DNA of 64,000 bases from Sphingomonas hankookensis. GTDB lineage: Bacteria; Pseudomonadota; Alphaproteobacteria; Sphingomonadales; Sphingomonadaceae. Below the pieces are notes generated by a model. That model was not told the DNA's origin, made no database searches, and worked only from the letters and a program-made list of their open reading frames with translations. The position numbers were made by a program, and so were the translations under genes. The stretch is from positions 1-64,000 of the forward strand of contig NZ_LQQO01000002.1 of assembly GCF_001619955.1 (NCBI RefSeq), read 5' to 3'. This document shows positions 53,818-61,895 of this stretch, piece after piece; position 1 is the first letter of the stretch; each line of letters opens with the position of its first letter.

Positions 53818-54642
53818 TCAGGCGTATTGCTGACCAGGATAGGCGAACAACAGGTCCGAGTCCTCGCTCGCCTGCAACTGCACTTCACCTTCGAAGGTCA
53901 GGCAGTCGCCGGCGGTCCATTTCGTACCGTCGGCCGTTCCATTGCCGGTAACGGGAACGAACCAGCCCTTTACGCCTGCCGGAACTTTGACGCTGCGGTC
54001 GCCACCGGTCCAGCGTTCCAGCACGAACTTCGGCCCGTTGACCAGGATCGCGCGGTTCTCCGCGATCTGGCCCGGCGCTTCCGGCGCCACGAACGGCCGC
54101 GCGTCCGACACCGCGACGCCATCCTCCAGATGCAGCTCGCGCGGGCGGCCATAATCGTACAACCGGTACGTCGTTTCCGAATTCTGCTGGATCTCGATCA
54201 GCGTGATGCCGGCGCCGATCGCATGGACCGTGCCCGACTTGGCATAGAAGAAATCGCCGGCCTTCACCGGCTTCCAGTCCAGCTTCTGCTCGATCGACCC
54301 GTCGAGCGCCGCATCGCGCAGCTGCTCGGCGGTCATCGGTTCGAGGGTGCCGAGCGCAATGGTCGAATCGGGCTCGGCCGCCAGCAGCGTCCAGCACTCG
54401 TCCTTGCCGCGCGGCAGGCCGCGGGCCTGCGCCTGGCGGTCGTCGGGATGGACCTGCACCGACAGTTTTTCCGAGGTGAAGAGATATTTCACCAGCAGGT
54501 CGGGGGTGTCGTCGCCCGGCGTCTTGTACCAGATCTCGCCGACCGGATCGGCATCGGCCGGCTGATCGGCGAAACCGAAGCCGAGGGAATGGCGGCCCCA
54601 CGGCTTTTCGACGCGGTGCATTTCGAGCTTGGTGACGGGCAT
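53818..54642 (-). CDS. class I mannose-6-phosphate isomerase
   Basis: Zinc-dependent enzyme interconverting mannose-6-phosphate and fructose-6-phosphate, supplying GDP-mannose precursors. The 274-residue product has a cupin-like fold with VEKPWGRHSLGFGF, SVQVHPDDRQAQARGLPRGKDECWTLL and KAGDFFYAKSGTVHAIGAGITLIEIQQNSETTYRLYDYGR around residues 75-165; the His, Glu and Gln in the last stretches are metal ligands. It is shorter than ManA of E. coli (391) and lacks its C-terminal lobe, as for type I bacterial short forms. ATG 54642 has GGAG upstream. It is divergent from bamD. Confidence 0.9.
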   Translation of the reverse strand: MPVTKLEMHRVEKPWGRHSLGFGFADQPADADPVGEIWYKTPGDDTPDLLVKYLFTSEKLSVQVHPDDRQAQARGLPRGKDECWTLLAAEPDSTIALGTLEPMTAEQLRDAALDGSIEQKLDWKPVKAGDFFYAKSGTVHAIGAGITLIEIQQNSETTYRLYDYGRPRELHLEDGVAVSDARPFVAPEAPGQIAENRAILVNGPKFVLERWTGGDRSVKVPAGVKGWFVPVTGNGTADGTKWTAGDCLTFEGEVQLQASEDSDLLFAYPGQQYA

Positions 54643-54736
54643 GGGATCGCTCCGGATCGTCGTTGAACGGGTCCGCGTGCTCATGCGCGAAAGGGACTGT
54701 TCGCGCTACCCCTGTGGCAGTAGAAGCATCGCCAAT

Positions 54737-55702
54737 ATGCGTACCGTATCGACCCGCGCGTCTGCGCTCATCCTCGTCGCCATCGCCGGTCTCGGCCTGT
54801 CCGCCTGCGCCCGTGGCGGCGGCGGCGCGGGCCGCGACCTGCCCTATGTCGCGCGCGACGTGGGCACGCTCTACACCGCCGCGAAGGACCGGCTCGACCG
54901 CCATCAGTACAAGGTCGCGGCGGCATTGTTCGACGAGGTCGAGCGCCAGCACCCCTATTCGGTCTGGGCCCGCCGGGCGCAGCTGATGGGCGCGTTCAGC
55001 TATTATCTGGACGCCGACTATACGAAGGCGATCGCCGGTGCGCAGCGTTTCCTGTCGGTCCATCCCGGCAACCGCGACGCGCCTTATGCCTATTATCTGA
55101 TTGCGCTGAGCTATTACGAGCAGATCAGCGACGTGACCCGCGACCAGAAGATCACGATGCAGGCGATGGACGCGCTGGGCGAACTCTCGCGCCGCTATCC
55201 CAATACGCCCTATGCCGCCGATGCCCGGCTGAAGCTCGATCTGGTGCGCGATCACTTGGCCGGCAAGGAAATGGAGATCGGCCGCTTCTATCAGCAGCGC
55301 GGGCAATGGCTGGCGGCGTCGATGCGCTTCCGCTCGGTCGTCGATCAGTATCAGACGACCACCCACGCACCCGAGGCGCTGATGCGCCTGACCGAAACCT
55401 ATCTGGCGCTGGGCGTGCCGGCAGAGGCGAAGAAGTCGGCCGCCGTGCTCGGCGCCAACTATCCGGGCACCGACTGGTATCAGCGCGCCTATGACCTGAT
55501 CAACGACAAGACGCCCCCGCCGCCCAAGCCGATCCCGGTCAAATACGCCCCGCCGCCCCCGCCGCCGACCGGCACGGTGACGGTCGAACCGGGCGACGAC
55601 CCCACGCCCGCCCCGCAGACTCCGCCGGCAGTAACCCCGTCGCCGACCGGCCCGACGACCGGCGGCACGAATACGGGTGCGGGCACCCCGTCGGGGAACT
55701 GA
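54737..55702 (+). CDS. bamD: outer-membrane assembly lipoprotein BamD with Pro-rich tail
   Basis: TPR lipoprotein of the BAM complex. The 321-residue product has a lipobox (LGLSAC) near residue 24 and TPR-like repeats: YTAAKDRLDRHQYKVAAALFDEVERQHPYSVWARRAQLMGAFSYYL (split at 45-95), AIAGAQRFLSVHPGNRDAPYAYYLIALSYYEQI, and ALGELSRRYPNTPYAADARLKL, which are typical BamD motifs. The C-terminal 50 residues are Pro/Thr/Gly-rich (PPPPKP, PPPPPPTG), longer than in E. coli BamD. recN lies 304 bases downstream, a bamD-recN order seen in other sphingomonads. Confidence 0.9.
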   Translation: MRTVSTRASALILVAIAGLGLSACARGGGGAGRDLPYVARDVGTLYTAAKDRLDRHQYKVAAALFDEVERQHPYSVWARRAQLMGAFSYYLDADYTKAIAGAQRFLSVHPGNRDAPYAYYLIALSYYEQISDVTRDQKITMQAMDALGELSRRYPNTPYAADARLKLDLVRDHLAGKEMEIGRFYQQRGQWLAASMRFRSVVDQYQTTTHAPEALMRLTETYLALGVPAEAKKSAAVLGANYPGTDWYQRAYDLINDKTPPPPKPIPVKYAPPPPPPTGTVTVEPGDDPTPAPQTPPAVTPSPTGPTTGGTNTGAGTPSGN

Positions 55703-55708
55703 CTCGAC

Positions 55709-55803
55709 TCCGTCACTCCCGCGCAGGCGGGAGTCCATAAACGCTATCGTCGCGACTCCGGCCGAAACGCCAGCGGCAATGGATTCCCGCCTTCGCGGGA
55801 ATG
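55709..55803. repeat. intergenic inverted repeat, class E
   Basis: GTCACTCCCGCGCAGGCGGG on the left pairs with the right arm ending CGCGGGAATGAC. It resembles class A but with A/T substitutions in the arm ends. Confidence 0.75.
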
Positions 55804-55823
55804 ACGAACAGCTACCACGATCG

Positions 55824-55907
55824 TCACCCCGGGCTTGACCCGGGGTCCCGCTTCTTCTTCTTCGCCGACCAGCAAAAAGCAGGACCCCGGATCAAGTCCG
55901 GAGAGAC
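55824..55907. repeat. intergenic inverted repeat, class B
   Basis: CGTCACCCCGGGCTTGACCC pairs with the right arm GGATCAAGTCCGGAGAGACG; the CTTCTTCTTC tract of the class is present. Confidence 0.82.
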
Positions 55908-56006
55908 GAAGAAGGACCACGGATCGAACCCCGCCCCCAACCGTTCGCCCCGCATGCCGCACATAGCCATTTGTTCTTGCGCTGTTCCGCGGCTATGGAG
56001 GGCGCG

Positions 56007-57671
56007 ATGCTGACGGCGCTTTCCATCCGTGACGTGGTGCTGATCGAGGCGCTCGACCTCGATTTCGCCGCTGGCCTGGGCGTGTTGACCGGGGAGACCG
56101 GCGCGGGAAAATCGATCCTGCTCGACGCGCTCGGCCTGGCACTGGGCGCCCGGGGCGACACCGCGCTCGTCCGCCATGGCGCGAAACAGGCGGCGGTCAC
56201 CGCGATCTTCGCTGCGCCCGTTCCCGATGGCCCGGTCGCCCGGCTGTTCGACGATAACGGCCTCGACCTCGAACCCGGCGAACCGCTCATCATCCGCCGC
56301 ATCGTAAAGGCCGATGGCGGCAGCCGCGGCTTCGTCAACGACCAGCCCGCCTCGGCCGGCCTCCTGCGCGACCTCGCCCCGCATCTCGTCGAAATCCACG
56401 GCCAGCACGACGATCGCGGCCTGCTCAACCCGCGCGGCCACCGCGCGCTGCTCGACGGCTTCGGCCGGATCGACACCGCAACCCTCACGCGCGCCTATCG
56501 CGACTGGCGCGATGCCGAAGCGGCGCTGGGCGCGGCGCTGGCCGAGATCGAGGTGGCACAGCGCGACCGCGAATGGCTCGAACATGCCGTCGCCGAACTG
56601 ACCGCGCTCCGCCCCGAACCGGGCGAGGAGGAAACCCTCGCCGAACGCCGCCGCTCGATGCAGCGCGCCGAAAAGGTCGCGGGCGACCTGACCCAGGTCG
56701 AGGAACGGCTCGACGGCCCCAACGGCGCGCTGTCCGCGCTGCGCCAGGCCGCCCGCGCCCTCGAACGCATTGCCGAGGCGCATCCCGCGCTCACCGAATC
56801 GCTCGCCGCCGTCGACCGCGCGCTGGTCGAGGCGGAGGCGGCCGAGGTCGCGCTGCGCGAAGCGAGCGATGCGCTCGCCTTCGACGCCGGCGCGCTGGAG
56901 GACGACGAATCCCGCCTGTTCGCGCTGCGGGCGATGGCGCGTAAGCACCGCGTCCAGCCCGACGACCTCGCGACCCTCGCCGAGGAGCTCGTCGGCCGCC
57001 TCGCCCTGCTCGAATCGGGCGAAGCCGGTCTCGGCAAGCTGGAGGCCGCGGTCACCAAGGCGCGCGCCGCCTATCAGAAGGAAGCCGACCGCATCCACGC
57101 CGCCCGCCTCGACGCGGCGGCGCGCCTCGATGCGGCGGTGGCCGGCGAACTCGCCCCCCTGAAACTCGACGCCGCCCGCTTCCGCACCGTCGTCGCCGAA
57201 CTGGACGACGGACAATGGTCGTCCTCTGGCCGCGACCGGGTGGAGTTCGAGATTTCGACCAACCCCGGCGCACCCTTCGCGCCGCTCGCCAAGATCGCGT
57301 CGGGCGGCGAACTGTCGCGCTTCATCTTGGCGCTGAAGGTCGCGCTCGCCGAAGAGGGCGGGGCGGCGACGATGATCTTCGACGAGATCGATCGCGGCGT
57401 CGGCGGCGCGGTCGCCTCGGCGATCGGCGACCGCCTCCACCGCCTGTCGCGCGCCACGCAATTGCTGGTCGTCACCCACAGCCCGCAGGTCGCGGCACGC
57501 GGCGACCGCCACCTGCTGATCGCCAAGCGCCACGACGGCATCGTCACCCGCACCGGCGTCCGGCCGCTGTCGAGCGACGAACGCCGCGAGGAAATCGCGC
57601 GGATGCTCTCGGGCGCCGAAATCACCGACGAGGCGCGCGCCCAGGCCCGGCGGCTGATCGAGCCGGCATGA
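56007..57671 (+). CDS. recN: DNA repair ATPase RecN
   Basis: SMC-like protein in double-strand-break repair. The 554-residue product has Walker A GETGAGKSILLDAL near residue 30, VEIHGQHDDRGLLNP (residues about 130), a long coiled coil (about 155-370) with many Ala/Glu/Arg, the signature IASGGELSRFILAL, Walker B MIFDEIDRGVGG and LLVVTHSPQVAARGD. Length is normal. ATG 56007 follows GGAGGG at the right distance. Its stop overlaps the next gene as ATGA. Confidence 0.95.
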   Translation: MLTALSIRDVVLIEALDLDFAAGLGVLTGETGAGKSILLDALGLALGARGDTALVRHGAKQAAVTAIFAAPVPDGPVARLFDDNGLDLEPGEPLIIRRIVKADGGSRGFVNDQPASAGLLRDLAPHLVEIHGQHDDRGLLNPRGHRALLDGFGRIDTATLTRAYRDWRDAEAALGAALAEIEVAQRDREWLEHAVAELTALRPEPGEEETLAERRRSMQRAEKVAGDLTQVEERLDGPNGALSALRQAARALERIAEAHPALTESLAAVDRALVEAEAAEVALREASDALAFDAGALEDDESRLFALRAMARKHRVQPDDLATLAEELVGRLALLESGEAGLGKLEAAVTKARAAYQKEADRIHAARLDAAARLDAAVAGELAPLKLDAARFRTVVAELDDGQWSSSGRDRVEFEISTNPGAPFAPLAKIASGGELSRFILALKVALAEEGGAATMIFDEIDRGVGGAVASAIGDRLHRLSRATQLLVVTHSPQVAARGDRHLLIAKRHDGIVTRTGVRPLSSDERREEIARMLSGAEITDEARAQARRLIEPA

Positions 57672-58012
57672 CGCAGCCGCCACGCACGCCCGATGGCCGC
57701 TATATCGTGGTCGACGGCGTGCTGTGGCGCGCCACCCGTCCCGACCTGTCCAACACCGAGCGCGAACGCCTCGTCCACGCCCTGATGGACGCCCGCCGCG
57801 CGGTGGGCGTGGCCAAGCGCGCCGGCGACGACGCAGCGGTGGCGACGGCCCGCAAGGCGGTCGATGCGGCGAAGATCGCGCTTGGCGAACGCGGCCCGGT
57901 CTGGTGGGCCGACGGCGCGCCGGACTATAACCGGCACAAGGTCGAGAACACCCCCTATGCCGCCTGGTGGGCGGTGCGGCAGCCATCCCTCCCAACGTCA
58001 CCCCGGACTTGA
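57668..58012 (+). CDS. unknown small protein coupled to recN
   Basis: Unrecognised 114-residue protein: TPDGRYIVVDGVLWRATRPDLS at the start, an Arg/Ala-rich helical middle (ERLVHALMDARRAVGVAKRAGDDAAVATARKAVDAAKI), and YNRHKVENTPYAAWW near the end. It is coupled to recN by ATGA. The last residues (after AVRQPS) run into a class B inverted repeat, and the stop codon is inside the repeat arm, so the C-terminal 8-9 residues are probably repeat-derived. The ancestral stop may have been just after AAWWA or a little later. Confidence 0.65.
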   Translation: MTQPPRTPDGRYIVVDGVLWRATRPDLSNTERERLVHALMDARRAVGVAKRAGDDAAVATARKAVDAAKIALGERGPVWWADGAPDYNRHKVENTPYAAWWAVRQPSLPTSPRT

Positions 58013-58067
58013 TCCGGGGTCCCGCTTCTTCTTCTACCTGGACCCCGGATCAAGTCCGGTGCGACAG
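57999..58067. repeat. inverted repeat, class B, truncating a gene end
   Basis: CGTCACCCCGGACTTGATCC on the left pairs with the right arm around 58046-58067. It includes the stop codon of the gene at 57668 within its arm. Lies between that gene and the convergent gene at 58088. Confidence 0.78.
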
Positions 58068-58087
58068 TAACGCGAGAAACCGCGAAC

Positions 58088-58447
58088 CTACTCCCGCCGC
58101 GCGTTCCAGTTGAACAGGAACCGGCGATGCTCGGCCCATGTCTGCCCCTCGACCATCCCGCCACGCAGGCAGCCGCTGCTGTGATACGGCCCGACGCCGT
58201 CGCTGGTCCGGAAACTGACGCAGGTCCGCCCGCGATCGGTCTTCCACCGGCCGCCCTCGATGTCGCTGTCATAGAAACGGCCGGTGACCGACCCGTCCGC
58301 CGCCAGGTGCAGCTCCATCGTCTTTACATAGGGTTTGGTGGGATCGTTGCTCAGGTCAACCTGCCACCTGCCTTCCAGTGGGTTGACCGGTTCGGCAGCG
58401 GCCAGCGGTGCGGTGATCAGTATCGCGGAAAGCAGCATTCGGCGCAT
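58088..58447 (-). CDS. small secreted protein, possible DUF2147-like
   Basis: The 119-residue product has a signal peptide (about 1-18, ending AAA) and a mature part of about 100 residues with alternating strands: NPLEGRWQVDLSND, KTMELHLAADGSVTGRFYDSD, KTDRGRTCVSFRTSDG, SSGCLRGGMVEGQTW. Two Cys could form a disulfide. The LEGRW start resembles lipocalin-like or DUF2147 periplasmic proteins, but I cannot assign it. GGAGG lies 7 bases before the ATG. Confidence 0.65.
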   Translation of the reverse strand: MRRMLLSAILITAPLAAAEPVNPLEGRWQVDLSNDPTKPYVKTMELHLAADGSVTGRFYDSDIEGGRWKTDRGRTCVSFRTSDGVGPYHSSGCLRGGMVEGQTWAEHRRFLFNWNARRE

Positions 58448-58900
58448 GGCGTTCCTCCATGGAAACGGGTCTACCGCAAGCGAACCGGACGGTGTCCCGG
58501 CGCAGGTCAGGATCTCCTCATGATAGCATGAGACGCGAACCGCACGAGGCCCGGTCTTCGGAGGCCAATTTCTATCCAGAAGGTCATCGGCGCAGCCGGT
58601 CCGCACCCGCCAATCCCCCGCTTTCCTACAGGGAGTCGGCCTGTCAATATCGCTCCGCTCTTTGACAAGTGGACCGCTATTGCGCGGCAATTGCAAATTT
58701 TGCGCGAAACCGTGGTTAGTGTGAACTTAGTGAACTTATTTGGGAAAACCGTTTGTTTTCAATGGTGCGACACCGGCAAAGCCAGCGTCGAGGTCGATCG
58801 TGCCCCCGGCACGATCTGCGGACTGCGGGGCAGTCCGCACCTCGACGCTCGTCGGACGGCGCTTCTCGCGCCGCCGGCCGGACGCGCCTCACCCGGCGCG
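58448..58900. other. 453-bp intergenic region with cloverleaf-like inverted repeats
   Basis: No credible gene. Bases 58448-58780 show AT-richer sequence (GTGAACTTAGTGAACTTA near 58718) that may be promoter or leader DNA. At 58784-58849 is a three-way structure: outer stem AGCGTCGAGGT/ACCTCGACGCT enclosing two 9-bp perfect hairpins. A further GGCGCTTCTCGCGCC hairpin follows near 58858-58872. It lies upstream of the small secreted protein and at the 3' end of the glycosylase gene. Confidence 0.6.
58784..58849. repeat. cloverleaf-like inverted repeat
   Basis: Outer arms AGCGTCGAGGT (58784-58794) and ACCTCGACGCT (58839-58849) pair perfectly. Inside are GATCGTGCC/GGCACGATC (58796-58816) and TGCGGACTG/CAGTCCGCA (58817-58839). 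It could be a structured RNA, a folded DNA element or a transposable-element end. Confidence 0.7.
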
Positions 58901-59545
58901 TCAGATCGCGCTGTTCTTCGCCGCCTTCGTCTCCGGATCGAACATATAATGGTGCCACGCGAACACCGTCGCCGCGCTGCGGTGCGGGCGCCACCCCTCC
59001 GCCAGCTCGCGGATCTGCTTCTCGCTCGGCCGCTCGGGCAGGCCCAGGATGCGCCCGATCTCGACCTGCACCGCCAGGTCGCCCGCCGGCCAGACGTCCA
59101 GCCGCCCCTCGGCGAAGAGCAGGTAGATTTCGGCCGACCACCGCCCGATCCCCTTCACCCGCACCAGCTGCGCGATCGCTTCCTCGTCATCGTCGGGCAG
59201 GTTGGCAAGGTCGAGTCGCCCGCTCAGCACCTCGTCGGCAAGACTGCGGGCATAGCCGCTCTTCTGCCGCGACAGCCCGGCGGCGCGCAGTTCCTCGTCG
59301 GTCTTGGTCGCGATTCGCGCGGGATCGCTGGCATCGCCCAGCAACGCCTCCAGCTTCTTCCACACCGCATCCGCCGCCTTGTAGCTGACCTGCTGCCCGA
59401 CGATGGTCCTCAGCAGCGTCACATAGCCCCGCTCGCGGATGCGCGGTTCGGGATAGCCGGCATAGGCCAGCGCCGCCGCGAACGCCGGCTCGCGCTCGGC
59501 CAGCGCATCCAGCGAGGTGCGCAGCTGTTCGGCGGAAAGTCCCAT
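58901..59545 (-). CDS. DNA-3-methyladenine glycosylase, AlkA-like HhH-GPD
   Basis: Base-excision repair glycosylase of 214 residues. It has the HhH motif VKGIGRWSAEIYLLF (around residues 126-142) followed by the GPD segment with catalytic Asp (GRLDVWPAGDLAVQ), and upstream TIVGQQVSYKAADAVWKKLE. Length matches the short AlkA-type in alphaproteobacteria, lacking the N-terminal beta domain of E. coli AlkA (282). ATG 59545; longer frames cross the divergent ferredoxin gene. Confidence 0.9.
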   Translation of the reverse strand: MGLSAEQLRTSLDALAEREPAFAAALAYAGYPEPRIRERGYVTLLRTIVGQQVSYKAADAVWKKLEALLGDASDPARIATKTDEELRAAGLSRQKSGYARSLADEVLSGRLDLANLPDDDEEAIAQLVRVKGIGRWSAEIYLLFAEGRLDVWPAGDLAVQVEIGRILGLPERPSEKQIRELAEGWRPHRSAATVFAWHHYMFDPETKAAKNSAI

Positions 59546-59605
59546 GGCCGGTCCTTGAAAAGCGCCGGTCGCCCCGGCATGGGGCGGCGGACAGGAGAAG
59601 ATTCG

Positions 59606-59923
59606 ATGCCAACGATTACCGTCGTCGACCGTGCCGGGAAAGAACGAACCGTGGACGCGGAGGTCGGGCTGTCCGTCATGGAAGTGCTCAAGATCAACGG
59701 CTTCGACGACATCCTCGCTTTGTGCGGCGGCTGCTGTTCGTGCGCGACCTGCCACGTCCATGTCGACGCCGCCTATCTCGACCGCCTGCCGCCGGTGAGC
59801 GAAGACGAGGACGACCTGCTCGATGCGGTCGAGGATCGGGATGCGACCTCGCGGCTGTCGTGCCAGTTGCCAGTGAGTGAGGCGCTGGAAGGGATGAGGG
59901 TCACCATTGGGGCCGAGGATTGA
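59606..59923 (+). CDS. 2Fe-2S ferredoxin, adrenodoxin/ISC type
   Basis: Electron carrier, 105 residues. Cluster ligands: CGGCCSCATC near residues 40-49 and Cys in SRLSCQLP near residue 86, the C-x5-C-x2-C...C pattern of adrenodoxin-type ferredoxins. Acidic stretch SEDEDDLLDAVEDRD is the usual partner-binding surface. It could serve a P450, iron-sulfur assembly or a dioxygenase; no linked gene decides this. AGGAGAAG precedes the ATG. It is divergent from the glycosylase, and its stop codon marks the edge of a long inverted repeat. Confidence 0.92.
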   Translation: MPTITVVDRAGKERTVDAEVGLSVMEVLKINGFDDILALCGGCCSCATCHVHVDAAYLDRLPPVSEDEDDLLDAVEDRDATSRLSCQLPVSEALEGMRVTIGAED

Positions 59924-60302
59924 AGACGAAGCAGCGATAGCTGGTTCGCATCAATGCCGGCACGGCCGGCGGGGCAACGCCCCGACCGACGGCATGGGCT
60001 TTGCCCATGCCGCGCCCCGTATGCGGAGAGGCGTTCTCGATACGGGCTCTCGACAAGCTCGATCCCTACTCGAACCGAACGGGGAGGGAGGGGAAGGCTT
60101 GGTAGGGCAGGGGACCCGCCCACACCCACCCCGTTCAGTTCGAGCAGCTTCGAGCCTGTCGAGAAGCGTCAGTCGAGAACTGAGAACAGAGAACCTCGCA
60201 CCCCCAAACCCCGCCATGGGCAAAGCCCATGCCGTCGGTCGGGCTAAAGCCCGCCGGCCGGCACGGGGATGATGCGAACCAGCTATTGCTGCTCCGTCTT
60301 CA
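59921..60302. repeat. 382-bp inverted repeat ending at both flanking stop codons
   Basis: Left end TGAAGACGAAGCAGCGATAG and its complement at the right (TGAAGACGGAGCAGCAATAG on the minus strand) begin with the ferredoxin and rlmB stop codons, and the arms continue through CTGGTTCGCATCA and GGCATGGGCTTTGCCCATG. The similar arms run about 90 bp (59921-60015 and 60213-60302). The loop contains further inverted motifs but no ORF with a recognisable product. MITE-like or a duplicated terminator. Confidence 0.78.
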
Positions 60303-61049
60303 TCCCTCGTGCGTCGCCACCGCATACAGCGCGATCGCCGCCGCATTCGACACGTTCAAGCTCTCGATCCGGTCCGAAATCGGCAGCTTGGCAAGGATGT
60401 CGCAATGCGCCGCGGTATTCTGCCGCATGCCCTCGCCCTCGGCCCCCACCACCAAAGCGACCCGCTTCGGCCCCAGCGCCTGTGCCAGCGTCGTCTCGGT
60501 ATGGCCGGTCAGCCCGACGCGCCAGTACCCGGCATCGCCCAGCTCGACCAACGCCCGCGACAGATTGACCACCCGGACCCACGGCACGCTCTCCAGCGCG
60601 CCGGAAGCCGAGCGCGCGACCGTACCCGATTCGGGCGGCGCATGCCGGTCCTGCGTCACCACGCCCAGACAGTCGAACGCCGCCGCCGACCGCAGGATCG
60701 CGCCGACATTATGCGGGTCGGTCACCTGGTCGAGCAGCAGGATCGGCCGGTCGTCGTCGCGCCCCTGTTCGATCAGGTCGGCCAGCCAGATATCCTCCAA
60801 CGGATCGGCCTCGACCACGATCCCCTGGTGCGGCGCGTCGGAGGGGACGAGGCGGGCGAGGTCGGCGGCCTCGGCGAATACCACCGGCACGCCTTCGGGC
60901 AGGACCAGCTGCGACCCCATTTCGCGCGTGCACCAGATCTTGCGGATCACCCGCTCGGGATTGTCGAGCGCGGCGAAGGCGGCGTGCCGGCCCCAGAAGC
61001 GGGGGCGTTGCGGCGATGCCTTGCTGGGGCGGTGTCCTTTGCGGGCCAT
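60300..61049 (-). CDS. rlmB: 23S rRNA 2'-O-methyltransferase RlmB-like (TrmH/SpoU family)
   Basis: SPOUT-fold RNA methyltransferase of 249 residues. The N-terminal substrate-binding part begins FWGRHAAFAAL; the knot region has LLLDQVTDPHNVGAILRSAAAF (about 115-136), LVVGAEGEGMRQNTAAHCDILAKLPI and SLNVSNAAAIALYA, the three TrmH motifs. Assignment to RlmB (G2251) rather than another family member is likely but not certain. ATG 61049 is the first start in the conserved frame. Its stop codon is part of the inverted repeat at 60302. Confidence 0.88.
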   Translation of the reverse strand: MARKGHRPSKASPQRPRFWGRHAAFAALDNPERVIRKIWCTREMGSQLVLPEGVPVVFAEAADLARLVPSDAPHQGIVVEADPLEDIWLADLIEQGRDDDRPILLLDQVTDPHNVGAILRSAAAFDCLGVVTQDRHAPPESGTVARSASGALESVPWVRVVNLSRALVELGDAGYWRVGLTGHTETTLAQALGPKRVALVVGAEGEGMRQNTAAHCDILAKLPISDRIESLNVSNAAAIALYAVATHEG

Positions 61050-61232
61050 GACGGTCTTTCGTGTGTTCAAGGGAGTGCGGCCGGGGTCGGCACAGCTGAT
61101 CGCCGCGTCATAGCCGCGACGGGCGCATGGGCGCAAATCGGCAACAAAGTTGCAGGCAGGCGTTGACAGCGCCGCGCGGGAGCGGCAATGGGCGCCCTCG
61201 CTCGAGCGGCATGGCCCGTTTGAGTGGCGGCT

Positions 61233-61319
61233 GGACAGGTGGCCGAGTGGTTAAAGGCAGCAGACTGTAAATCTGCCCGGGTTTCCCGTACGCTGGTTCG
61301 AATCCAGCCCTGTCCACCA
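61233..61319 (+). tRNA. tRNA-Tyr (anticodon GTA)
   Basis: A cloverleaf with acceptor GGACAGG/CCTGTCC, anticodon loop CTGTAAATC with GTA, a long type II variable arm (CCCGGGTTTCCCGTACG), T-arm GGTTCGAATCC and encoded CCA at 61317-61319. It is followed directly by the YnfA-like gene. Confidence 0.93.
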
Positions 61320-61374
61320 CCGCCCGCGCACTGGCGCGGCGGTGCCCCAGCGGGAGGCAGTCATCCCGACCCCC

Positions 61375-61683
61375 ATGATCTTCGTCCTTGCCGCCCTGTG
61401 CGAGATCGCGGGCTGCTTCGCCTTCTGGGCATGGTGGCGGCTCGACCGCTCGCCCTGGTGGCTGATCCCCGGCATCGCCGCACTGATCGCCTTCGCCTGG
61501 CTGTTGGCGCAGAGCGACACGGGCGGAGCGGGGCGCGCCTATGCGGCCTATGGCGGCGTCTATGTGCTGGGCGCGGTGCTGTGGGGCTGGGCGGTCGAAG
61601 GGCTGGTGCCCGACCGGTTCGACCTGATCGGCGCCACCTTGTGCATCGCCGGCTGCGCCGTGATCCTGTTCGGACCGCGATAA
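61375..61683 (+). CDS. YnfA-like (UPF0060) membrane protein
   Basis: Small integral membrane protein of 102 residues with four hydrophobic helices. The pattern [23 protein letters not shown] at the start (split), [22 protein letters not shown], and [16 protein letters not shown] are typical of UPF0060/YnfA, a small transporter-like family. It lies between tRNA-Tyr and tRNA-Gly. ATG 61375 is 22 bases from GGGAGG, so the start is uncertain. Confidence 0.85.
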   Translation: MIFVLAALCEIAGCFAFWAWWRLDRSPWWLIPGIAALIAFAWLLAQSDTGGAGRAYAAYGGVYVLGAVLWGWAVEGLVPDRFDLIGATLCIAGCAVILFGPR

Positions 61684-61689
61684 GGGGGT

Positions 61690-61763
61690 TGGAGCGGGTA
61701 ACGGGAATCGAACCCGTGTATTCAGCTTGGAAGGCTGCTGCACTACCATTGTGCTATACCCGC
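61690..61763 (-). tRNA. tRNA-Gly (anticodon TCC)
   Basis: The minus strand folds as acceptor GCGGGTA pairing with TACCCGC, D-arm AGCACAATGGTAGTGC, anticodon loop CTTCCAA (TCC), T-arm GGGTTCGAATCCC and encoded CCA (61692-61690). Confidence 0.93.
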
Positions 61764-61895
61764 CCACGCGCTTGCGTGTCAGGGCGATGCCCCTGCCACA
61801 GCAATGCGGGGCAGGTCAACCGCCCCCTTGCAACGCCTTGCTTTTGCAGCGGATGACCCTATTGCTCCGGCCATAAGGTGCCGGGGGAGGGCGCG

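Larger units (their letters stand above)
55703..56006. other. intergenic region before recN with two repeats
   Basis: No gene seen. It holds an inverted repeat of class E (55709-55803) and, 20 bases on, a class B element (55824-55907). The last 100 bases lead to the recN ribosome site GGAGGG at 55998-56003. Confidence 0.65.

Noticed and set aside
59936..60247. Small ORFs inside the long inverted repeat
   Set aside because: They overlap each other on both strands, have no ribosome sites and follow the palindromic sequence.
61230..61700. Genomic island boundary at the two tRNA genes
   Set aside because: Both tRNA genes are complete with CCA and no direct repeat of their 3' ends was seen; neighbours are housekeeping-type genes.
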